Shown here one piece after another: positions 56,298-64,000 of a stretch of DNA of 64,000 nucleotides (the stretch's first letter is position 1; every line of letters starts with the position of its first letter). A program made the translations under genes and the position numbers. The stretch is from Mycosarcoma maydis (Eukaryota; Basidiomycota; Ustilaginomycetes; Ustilaginales), in assembly GCF_000328475.2 (NCBI RefSeq), contig NC_026491.1, positions 372,001 through 436,000 on the forward strand, written 5' to 3'. A model generated the notes under the pieces. That model made no database searches, was not told where the DNA came from, and saw only the letters and a program-made list of their open reading frames with translations.

Positions 56298-57152
56298 ATG
56301 ACGTTGACCAAGAAATCGTGTAACAAAGTGTTCAACGGTACGCTGACCAAGTATGCGTTGACGTCGACGTCTCTGGGGTCGTTGGAAACGGCGATCAACG
56401 TGTTCCTGCCGTCGTGCGCTTCGGAATCGACTCGCGTGCCTGTGCTGTACTACCTATCTGGTCTGACGTGTACCGAAGACAATGCGGCGCAGAAGGGAGG
56501 GTTTTTCGGTGCAGCCGAGGAGGAAGGCATTGCGATTGTGTTTCCAGACACCTCGCCGCGCGGCGCTGGCGTGCAAGGCGAAGACGATTCGTACGACTTT
56601 GGTACTGGAGCGGGATTCTACCTCAACGCTACCAAACAACCGTGGTCAAAGCACTACAACATGTATGACTATATTGTCAAGGAACTGCCTGCCATACTCT
56701 CCCACCACCTACCCATCGACACCAGTAGATCGTCCATCTTCGGCCACTCAATGGGCGGTCACGGTGCGCTCACCTTGTACCTCAAAAACCGTTCGCAGTA
56801 CCGTTCCGCTTCAGCCTTCTCGCCCATCTGCAACCCCACCCAATGTGCCTGGGGCGAAAAGGCTTTCAACGGCTACCTCGAAAACGGCCTTCACGATGGC
56901 GCCCAGTACGATGCAACTCTCCTTCTGAAATCTACCGACATCCAGCCTGACATCCTCATCGATTCCGGAACCGCAGATGACTTTTACAAGCAACGCCAAC
57001 TTCTCCCTGAAAACTTTGAAACCGTTGCCAACGAAAAACGCTTTCACAACGTCACCGTCAGGCTGCACGACGGCTATGATCATAGCTACTACTTTATCTC
57101 CACGTTTGCCAGCGAACACGTCAGGTACCACGCCAAGTTTTTGAAGCAGTGA
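56298..57152 (+). CDS. S-formylglutathione hydrolase
   Basis: A 284-residue esterase-D family alpha/beta hydrolase that splits S-formylglutathione to formate and glutathione, the second step of formaldehyde detoxification. The conserved block VPVLYYLSGLTCTEDN lies near residue 45. The nucleophile elbow GHSMGGHGAL carries Ser151; the Asp sits in ILIDSGTADDF and the His in HDGYDHSYYF near residue 262. DTSPRGAGV and SAFSPICNP are further family signatures. Length matches yeast (299) and human (282) enzymes. Start is the ATG at 56298, directly followed by the family-typical NKVFNGTL segment. Single exon. Confidence 0.96.
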   Translation: MTLTKKSCNKVFNGTLTKYALTSTSLGSLETAINVFLPSCASESTRVPVLYYLSGLTCTEDNAAQKGGFFGAAEEEGIAIVFPDTSPRGAGVQGEDDSYDFGTGAGFYLNATKQPWSKHYNMYDYIVKELPAILSHHLPIDTSRSSIFGHSMGGHGALTLYLKNRSQYRSASAFSPICNPTQCAWGEKAFNGYLENGLHDGAQYDATLLLKSTDIQPDILIDSGTADDFYKQRQLLPENFETVANEKRFHNVTVRLHDGYDHSYYFISTFASEHVRYHAKFLKQ

Positions 57153-58038
57153 TCCCTCGCCATTGCCAGCACCCTGGTCCGCATCCATGTAGCAAAAACG
57201 TAATCCCATGTGTCATCTGCTACCAATTCCAATGTGCTTATCCGTGTGACGAGTCATCGTGAGCTTCATAGTTTGCCCACTTGTGAATCAATCACCAATG
57301 CTAACTTTCCACATCGCACCACTCGTGACTTCAATGTCCTCGCACGACCTCATTCCGCCCCTTCCTCAAGCTCGCGCCCGACTCTCGCAACCCAGTATTA
57401 TCACAGCAGCAGAAACATCTTCGACAAAGGGTAGATGAAGTATATACAAGCCCTCCGTCAACGGAAGCACGGTCACCAATGGGGGAGGGAGATGGCGAGA
57501 GTATGCGTGGATCAACACGATTTTCGGTTCCAAGGCGAGTTGGTAACAGAATCACCGTCTTTGTCCTCGCTGGATGCGGAACAAGGCAGCGAGCCGGAGT
57601 TTGTTTTGGTTAGGTTGGGTTGGGTTGGTTTGTTGGGTTTTTTTGTAGTGTTTTACGAGTTTTAAGGTGCTTCAATGAAGCCATGGTAGCAGCGCTAAGA
57701 CTGCCAAAGCATAGTTGGTGAAACGCCACCGAGCGAAACATGGCAAGCGTGCGATCCAGTGCGAAAGAAGGTCGAACGAGGTTCCGAGATGACTAGAGGA
57801 CGAGGGATTGTCAAAGAGGCCTGCCGAAATCTATATGGAGAAATTCCGCTGAAGCTTGAACAACCGAAATAGGCGGTGCAGCAAAGGACGTCAAAGTCGC
57901 GATCAACGTGCTCTTGCGATGGAAAGGGGAATACAGAGACACAGGCACCATCGCAAGAGATCAAGACGGCCATCACCGCACGCATTCATCTTGTTGTCAA
58001 GGCGACGCGTGGGTGGTTGCACTTGGGCACGAGAATCA
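57153..58038. other. Convergent spacer, S-formylglutathione hydrolase and eIF4G
   Basis: About 890 bases containing the 3' ends of both genes. A GGTTGGGTTGGGTTGG-type G/T-rich stretch at 57608-57645 is the only odd composition. No conserved frame. Confidence 0.55.
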
Positions 58039-61000
58039 TCATCCTCGTGCAGCAGCAACCTTTTCGAGGAGCTTGTCCTTGGGTGTTTTGACACCGTCTC
58101 CCTCAATCTTGCCAGCCAACTCCTCGATCTTTTCCTGCGACAGCTTGGCGCCGACCAGAAGGTCCGCAACAAACGAGTAGATGGCAGGAACATCGATGGC
58201 TGCATCGTCGAGGAACTCCATGTGAGGCTCAAAGCCCTTGAACGCGGTGTCTTCGTCCAGGTACCCCTCCTCGCTGAGCTTGGCAAAGAGCGCAGCCACG
58301 TTGGCAACGTCGTCCTTTTTCTTCTCGATGGTGCTGCCAATGATGGTCTCGACGAATTGCGATTGTCGTGATGATGGCAAAGCTTTGAATGCCTCGAGAG
58401 CTTCGTTGACATCCTTGACATGCATGAATTCCTTAATATCGTTGTTGATCTTGTTCTTGGCCTCCTCGTCCGACATCTCGGTCGACTTGGAGCTCTCCTG
58501 TCCGGCCTCGGCCTCGCCCTCGCCGTCCTTATCGGCGCCAGGCAAAGGCTTAGTGCGCGGAGCAAGGTTGAGCCTCGGTCGCTGAGGCTCCTCGCTCGGT
58601 GCAGCATCGCCTTCGCCGGCCTGGTTGAGCAACGAAAACATGTTGGTCTGCGAGCTGGTGCGCGTAGGAGGCTGGCTGCCGTCCTCGGATCCCTTGCCCT
58701 GGTTCTTTTTGCCGAGCATGGTCGAGGGGCCGAACGAGAGCGGCCGTCCCGAAGAGCCCCGCTCGATCTTGCCAAAGTGAGAGAGATCGCCGGCTTTGCT
58801 GGGACGCGGTGGTGGTGCGACACCGCCCACGGTGCTCCAGCCATCGGGACCGTCGCCACGAGCCTGACCACGCTTGGAGCTGCCGCGTGAGATGGGACCG
58901 CCACGTGCACGCATCGCGTTCTCAGCATCCTGCTGCTGCTTCTGCTTGGCAGCCTCGGCGTGGATCTGAGCGATGGTCTTGGGCGCTGAGTTATCGTGGC
59001 GTGGGATCCACCTCGATTCGCGCAATTCGATCACGTCGATGAGCATGAAGCGCATGCGCGAGTTGATGGCAGCCTCATTGGTAGACATCTCCTTCATGCG
59101 CTGGAAGTAGACATCCATGTGTCCACGAGCCTTTTCGGTGTCGAGCAGCTTACCCACGGTGGTCATGAGCTTGCAGAGAGATTCGATCTCCTCCTCTTCG
59201 GGGTCGGTGGCGTTGGCGAGCAGCTTCTTGATGCAGACGTGCATGATACGTTCCGTCAACATGCTCAGCTTGAACAGTTCACCGATGAAACGAACAAGAC
59301 CGAGACCTCGACGTTTGGCCTTTTGCGCCTCGTAGTACTCGTCCGACAGGAGCTCGGCCTCTTTGGGCTCAGCGGATGGCTTCTCGCCACGTTCTTCGGC
59401 AGCCTTGGCCTCAGCCTCGGCCTTTTCGTTGATGTCCTTCTTGGCCTTGTCCTCAGCCTCCTTGGACTTTGCAGCGGCGACGGCAGTGTCGCGCTGAGCC
59501 CAGCCACGCTCGAAATCCTCCTGACAACGGTTAACCAGGTACTTTCGGAAGAGCAAACCACCGACAACGGGCTCGCCGTCTGAAGTAACAAGGTTCTCGT
59601 CCTTGACATCGGGACTGACCTCGTCCATGAGCTTTCGGCAGAGTCGGGCGTACATCTCGGACCAGGCAGCCTCGTCGGTGGCCTTTTCGAAGATGAGCTG
59701 AATGACCTGGCGCAACGTGCGGCCATCTTGCTCAGAGACCGACTTGTTGGCCCACTCGAGGATCTGGTTCGAGATCGAGTCGAACTTTTCGAGAGTGAGC
59801 TTGTTAAGCAACGCCTTGACCTTTCGCTGCACCATTTCAGGCGAATCAGCCTTGACCGAAGCACCACGGCTCCATCGGTTCTCCGAGTTGGCCAGCGGGA
59901 CGACCTGGTCGAGAGGAATGGTAGGACCGCCCTTCTCGGGAGGGTTGACCTGAGGGCCACGACTCGAGTTGGGATCGCGTTGTCGGCCACGATTGCTCTT
60001 TGTGCGGCCACCGTTGGGGATACCAGTGCCCATCATGTCACGAGATGGCAGAGCGGTGCTGCCACTGCCAGTTCGCGAGAGCGGTTGCGATCGAGCGCCA
60101 GCATTGAACGAACCCATGGGGCCAAACGCACCCATGGCACCACCACGTGGGCCAGAGGCAGCGGCGAAGCGCTCCTCGCTGGTCTTGGGGGGGTGGCTGA
60201 ACGAGCCGATGCCACCCTTGCCGCCGAAGCTGGAGGAACTGCTGATGCCGAGGCCTTGTGCTCGTCCAGGAGCAGCAGGAGGGCCCATGGCCGAGGCACG
60301 TCGGTTGAGACGGGAGCTGGCGCCCATGCCGCCGCTCTCCATTCCGATCGAGGCCAGTGGTGGTAGATCGATGGGCTTTTCGGTGTAGACGTTCATGAAC
60401 TGCAGCAAAAAGTCTCGGTCGTAACGGAACTTGCCTGGCTCGGCCGACTCGTTGAGCTCGGATTTGGGCGAGTTGATGTTGGTGGGGTAGCTGACCTTGC
60501 TGAAGTTGTCGATGAACTTGGCAGATGTCAGCGAAGAGGAGGCGCCGGAGGAAGAGCTCTCGGCCTTGGGAGCATGCTGCGAAGCAGCGGCGCCGGTGGA
60601 CTCGATGGTGGAGACCTTTTTCTTCTTCTCGAGAGCCTCGCTGTCGAGCTTGATGCCGTTGGCAGGAGTACCGAGGGTGCTCAAAGGCTTGGCTGGAAGA
60701 CCGGCAAAGCCAGGGGTTCCGGGTGTGCGAGGCGTCGGTGGCAGACCAGGCGTCTTGGGGGCATCCAGGCTCGAGGGAGGCACGGAGGAAGCCTCGCGAG
60801 CCATGCGCTCGACGTCGGCGACAGAGCTACGCATGCCTGCAGCGTCCTTGTTGTCGCCGTCCTGGTGCTGCGAAGCCTTTTCGGTATCGATGGGAGTCGG
60901 CTTGGGCTTGGCCTCTTCGGCAGAGGACTGGGCTTCAGCAGCAGTGGCAGCAGCAGCATCTGCCTTGGCCTTGGCCTCGGCCTCCTCCTGGGCCTTGTTT

Positions 61001-62757
61001 GCTTGTTCAGCCTTTTGAGCCTCAGCTTCTACCTTGGCTTTGGCCTCGGCTTGCTCCTTGAGCTTCTCTTCGCGCTGTTGCTGCTCGGCTTTGGCCTTGG
61101 CTTGCGCCTCTTCGGCAGCTTTGCGCTCGGCCGTAGCCTTTTCTTCGGCGTCCTTCTTGGCGGTGGCCTCCTTGGCAGCCGCTGCCTCGTCATCTGCCTT
61201 CTTCTTTGCTTCAGCATCGGCCTTGGCCTTGTCATCCGCCAGCTTCTTTTCGGCATCGGCATCCTTGGCAGTGCCGTCGTGCTCGGCCTTTTTCTTTTCG
61301 GCGTCGGCCTTGATACGGGCGAGGAAAGCTTCTTGGGTCTCCATGCGAACAGGGTTGCTCTTGGCGGGCGTGAGAATGGCGGGGGAAGCTTTGGAAACGC
61401 TGGGCGAGCTGGTGGCCGAGGCGGGAGCTGGAGCGGGCGTCGACTTTTGCGAGCTGGAAGGGGTCCTCTGGATGCTCTGAAGATCTACGGCCGCCTGGGT
61501 CTCGGGGTTGACGATACGAATCGCGGCGCTCTGCCTCTTCTGCTGGGGCTCAAACTGACGCGCTGCGGGACTCATAGGGTTGCTGTACGAGTGCGAGGGC
61601 GAGTGGTGAACGTAGGTGGCGGCGGGGTTGAAGCTTGGCGGACGACCAGTCTGGGCGAGTGAGAGGGGCTGATGGGCGGGCGAAGCAACATTGCTATGGG
61701 CGGTGGAGGGAGAAGGGGGCACATTGGCGCCTCGAGCCGAGAGTGGCGTGGAGGGAGGCATGTTGGGAGTGCCAGGAAGACCGTTGGGGCCCATGGGCGA
61801 GGAGCCGACGTTGGCGTGACGAGGCGAGCGGGGCGTGCCCAGATCGTAGCCAGGCTGCGGCTGCGGTTGTGGCTGCTGCTGCCAGTGCTGTGGAACGGGC
61901 TGGTAGCCGTAGCCGGGATGGTAGCCGTACTGGGGTGGCGCATAGCCCATGGGCTGTTGGTGCTGCCATGGACCTCCGATGGGCTGCATGGGCTGCATGG
62001 GCACAGCGTTGGCCATATGAGGAGAACGGGGCTGCTGCGAGCCGGGTTGCGGATGAGCATGGAAGGGCTGATGAGGAGGACCCTGGGAAGCGATGCGGGA
62101 GGGCGAAGGCTGGTGCGCCGATGGCGAGCGTTGGGGCTCAAAGGGTCTAGCGCCAGGGTGGTGAGGGGTGCCGGAGGGCGGCCTCAAGTTGGCCGAGGCA
62201 TGTCGAGCGCCAGCATGGTTGTGCGAAGGCGCACTGGACTGTGGAGTGGAAGGAGCAGCGGGAGCAGCGGGAGCAGCGGGAGCAGCGCTGGATGGTGCGA
62301 GCGAAGCGGCTGGGTTGGAGGCGGTAGGCTGGGAGGGGGCGGACAAGCCTGACCCCGAGCCCGAGTTCGAGTTTGAGGTCGAGCCCTGAAAAAGCTTTTG
62401 AAAGTCCATGGTCTTGGCAGGGGTGGTGTTGGCGGCGAGGGGAGCCGAGTCCGACTTTGCGCCTGCGAATCCGATGGTGGTCTTCTTGGACTGCGGGTCG
62501 TGTGCGGCGACCGAGCCAAAGACGGTGGGTTTTTCGCCGTGAAGATGTTGACCAGAACTGGGCTGTGCAGCAGGCGAGGAGGAGAGCATAGCGTTCTGGT
62601 CGTGCACGGAGCCAAAGTTGATAGCAGCGGCGGGACGAGCGTTTGCGGCACCCTTGGGAAGGCTCACTGCAGACTGACGACGAGGGCTAGCATCACCGTT
62701 GGAGCCAGCGGCGGCGACGTTGTTGGAGATGCCCGCTGGGATGAATTCACTCGACAT
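58039..62757 (-). CDS. TIF4631: Translation initiation factor eIF4G
   Basis: A 1572-residue eIF4G, the scaffold that joins cap-binding eIF4E, helicase eIF4A and poly(A)-binding protein. The N-terminal 470 residues are Pro/Gln/Ser-rich (PQYGYHPGYGYQPVPQHW). A stretch of about 135 residues (475-610) is almost pure Ala/Lys/Glu and should form a long single or coiled helix. The eIF4E-binding motif YDRDFLLQF (Y-x4-L-phi) is near residue 780. The MIF4G domain (about 970-1210) contains VKALLNKLTLEKFDSISNQI, and RGRQRDPNSSRG before it is an RNA-binding basic patch. A C-terminal MA3-like domain occupies about 1425-1570; yeast eIF4G lacks this domain, but basidiomycete forms may keep it. The frame stays open to 62994 from a TTG; the ATG at 62757 is the only plausible start. 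Confidence 0.95.
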   Translation of the reverse strand: MSSEFIPAGISNNVAAAGSNGDASPRRQSAVSLPKGAANARPAAAINFGSVHDQNAMLSSSPAAQPSSGQHLHGEKPTVFGSVAAHDPQSKKTTIGFAGAKSDSAPLAANTTPAKTMDFQKLFQGSTSNSNSGSGSGLSAPSQPTASNPAASLAPSSAAPAAPAAPAAPSTPQSSAPSHNHAGARHASANLRPPSGTPHHPGARPFEPQRSPSAHQPSPSRIASQGPPHQPFHAHPQPGSQQPRSPHMANAVPMQPMQPIGGPWQHQQPMGYAPPQYGYHPGYGYQPVPQHWQQQPQPQPQPGYDLGTPRSPRHANVGSSPMGPNGLPGTPNMPPSTPLSARGANVPPSPSTAHSNVASPAHQPLSLAQTGRPPSFNPAATYVHHSPSHSYSNPMSPAARQFEPQQKRQSAAIRIVNPETQAAVDLQSIQRTPSSSQKSTPAPAPASATSSPSVSKASPAILTPAKSNPVRMETQEAFLARIKADAEKKKAEHDGTAKDADAEKKLADDKAKADAEAKKKADDEAAAAKEATAKKDAEEKATAERKAAEEAQAKAKAEQQQREEKLKEQAEAKAKVEAEAQKAEQANKAQEEAEAKAKADAAAATAAEAQSSAEEAKPKPTPIDTEKASQHQDGDNKDAAGMRSSVADVERMAREASSVPPSSLDAPKTPGLPPTPRTPGTPGFAGLPAKPLSTLGTPANGIKLDSEALEKKKKVSTIESTGAAASQHAPKAESSSSGASSSLTSAKFIDNFSKVSYPTNINSPKSELNESAEPGKFRYDRDFLLQFMNVYTEKPIDLPPLASIGMESGGMGASSRLNRRASAMGPPAAPGRAQGLGISSSSSFGGKGGIGSFSHPPKTSEERFAAASGPRGGAMGAFGPMGSFNAGARSQPLSRTGSGSTALPSRDMMGTGIPNGGRTKSNRGRQRDPNSSRGPQVNPPEKGGPTIPLDQVVPLANSENRWSRGASVKADSPEMVQRKVKALLNKLTLEKFDSISNQILEWANKSVSEQDGRTLRQVIQLIFEKATDEAAWSEMYARLCRKLMDEVSPDVKDENLVTSDGEPVVGGLLFRKYLVNRCQEDFERGWAQRDTAVAAAKSKEAEDKAKKDINEKAEAEAKAAEERGEKPSAEPKEAELLSDEYYEAQKAKRRGLGLVRFIGELFKLSMLTERIMHVCIKKLLANATDPEEEEIESLCKLMTTVGKLLDTEKARGHMDVYFQRMKEMSTNEAAINSRMRFMLIDVIELRESRWIPRHDNSAPKTIAQIHAEAAKQKQQQDAENAMRARGGPISRGSSKRGQARGDGPDGWSTVGGVAPPPRPSKAGDLSHFGKIERGSSGRPLSFGPSTMLGKKNQGKGSEDGSQPPTRTSSQTNMFSLLNQAGEGDAAPSEEPQRPRLNLAPRTKPLPGADKDGEGEAEAGQESSKSTEMSDEEAKNKINNDIKEFMHVKDVNEALEAFKALPSSRQSQFVETIIGSTIEKKKDDVANVAALFAKLSEEGYLDEDTAFKGFEPHMEFLDDAAIDVPAIYSFVADLLVGAKLSQEKIEELAGKIEGDGVKTPKDKLLEKVAAARG

Positions 62758-63345
62758 GGGCAGATAAGGATGTAAAAGAGCCAAGCAGCGCGAAAGGAGG
62801 AGCTGCTTTGGTGAGAAGGGCGCGTGAGGTGAAGGGCAAGTCTGGAAAGCTAGACGTGGGTTTGCGATCTTGACCAAGCACGGCCAAGGGAGCGATATCC
62901 GAACAAGAGGGTGGGACGGAAGCGCAGAGTCGAGAGGAGGAGCCCTTTGCAAAGCGAACAAAGGAGTTGCTCGACGATCTTCGTGCCTAGCCAAGGTGTG
63001 ATCTGAGAAGGAGCCCTAAAACCCCCCTAAAGAAGAAGCTCTGGTGAGCTGTTTGGCCTTTTTGCTTTTCGAAACCGGTGTCGATCGAACCAAACGAAAG
63101 ACACGACGAGCTGAAAAGAAGAAAAGGGGAAGGGGGAGAAGGAGAAGAAAAGAAGATCCTACTTCGTCAAGAAAGAGGAGGAGGGATCGACGTCGGATAG
63201 GTGGTAGGGAAAGGGGGAGGCTGTCGAGTACAAAGACTCGCGCTCAGGCTCAGTCGTGAGTTTGCCAATCGTGAATCACGAATGGACAGACTATTCACCG
63301 TCACAGAGTCACAAAATCGTGAATCACTCGTCCCTCGTCCCTCGT
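62758..63345 (-). promoter_or_regulatory. ATG-free pyrimidine-rich leader of eIF4G
   Basis: Read on the coding strand, about 590 bases upstream of the eIF4G start contain no ATG. They include a long pyrimidine block (63108-63165, purine on the + strand). This is the pattern of a long scanned 5' untranslated region. The transcription start is not visible. Confidence 0.5.
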
Positions 63346-64000
63346 CTCATGTCCCTCACACTGACTGGCTCATCTAACGAGTTAAGCCAGCCAAGCGTGC
63401 TGCCCATTCAAAGTTAAAGCCAAGTCAGACTCGTGACTTGAGAGCTAGCAAAAAGCCAAGCGTATCGCAACGATGCAGAAAAAAAAACCAGACCGAAAGA
63501 AAGAAAATTCACGCACGAATCGTGAATGGGCGCAGAAGCACAATGCAAATGAAAGAAAAGAAAGAGAAAAAAAAGAAAAAGGAAAAAAAAAGTCTGGATT
63601 TGTGATTGAAAAATTGTGAATTTGGAAAAATTTGGAGACACACGCACACACCCTTACAGAGACAGTCACAGTCACGAGCGTGGATTTTCGGAGCACAGAG
63701 TCGTCAGTTGTCATTAACGAATTGAGCTTTTCAACGCAGCAGAAGCACAACAGCGTCACACGCTCATCACGTATATGACTAAATGACCAACTCAGTTCCA
63801 TCAGTCGTGATTGTTCATCAGTCAGCTTGGCGAGGCTCGACTGTCTTTTTTGTCGCCCAACACGAAATGAACCATAGTATGTACCATCATTAGTCATCCT
63901 TGCGCATCGACTTGAGATGACAACGGAGCTGGTTGCATTTCGAAACCACGCTGATGAATGTGGCCTTTGTGCATCGAGATCTGGGGCTGGCCCAGCCAGG
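63346..64000. other. Right flank, upstream of eIF4G
   Basis: No conserved frame. A/G-rich low-complexity at 63478-63590, then ordinary spacer with TCACGA motifs at about 63431 and 63673. Confidence 0.5.

Overview
The window is nuclear DNA of a basidiomycete fungus, most likely a smut (Ustilaginaceae: Ustilago, Sporisorium, Pseudozyma and relatives). This rests on compact, mostly intronless genes with short canonical introns where they occur (gtaagt...cag), fungal gene families (FACT Pob3, Cef1, Uso1, a fungal TRK potassium transporter, a Zn2Cys6 factor, a siderophore transporter, a GH10 xylanase) and spacers peppered with short TCACGA/TCGTGA repeats. The species is an inference. I see 21 protein-coding genes, one broken Tc1/mariner element and one 5S rRNA gene. 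Most start codons were moved downstream to the first plausible ATG, because the longest open frames often begin at GTG, CTG or TTG.

Layout. 1-8 kb: a siderophore-iron transporter (-), with three perfect ATCWGATAA iron-GATA boxes in the spacer upstream of it, then the splicing factor Cef1/Cdc5 (-). 10-19 kb: a bZIP factor (+) behind a roughly 700-nt ATG-free pyrimidine-rich leader, the vesicle tether Uso1/p115 (-), and a two-exon NTF2-like protein (-). 20-28 kb: a CHK/EcKL-like small-molecule kinase (+), FACT subunit Pob3 (-), coronin (+), oligoribonuclease (-), and a Tc1/mariner transposase copy with one frameshift. 28-38 kb: a Sec14-like lipid-transfer protein (-), ketopantoate hydroxymethyltransferase (+), a short Zn2Cys6 factor (-), alkaline ceramidase (+), and a secreted GH10 xylanase-like enzyme with a collagen-like Gly-Ala-Pro tail (-). 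39-47 kb: a dispersed 5S rRNA gene followed by a tRNA-Gly-like half, a TRK potassium transporter (+) with three overlapping upstream ORFs, a possible Pol I A14/Ker1-like subunit (-), and a two-exon Gdt1-type cation transporter (+). 48-63 kb: a saccharopine-dehydrogenase-like oxidoreductase (+), an 811-residue disordered, probably nuclear protein (-), three-exon frataxin (-) divergent from histidinol-phosphate aminotransferase (+, with a TGACTCA site), S-formylglutathione hydrolase (+), and eIF4G (-).

How the genes relate. They are mostly unlinked housekeeping functions: splicing, vesicle tethering, chromatin, RNA turnover, translation, and pantothenate and histidine synthesis. Two touch iron (siderophore uptake; frataxin in Fe-S assembly), but they are 50 kb apart. 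The only obviously secreted protein is the GH10 enzyme. I see no operon-like pathway cluster.

Most notable signals: the iron-GATA box cluster, the GH10/collagen-like fusion, the 5S plus tRNA-half arrangement, and the pervasive TCACGA heptamer family in almost every spacer.
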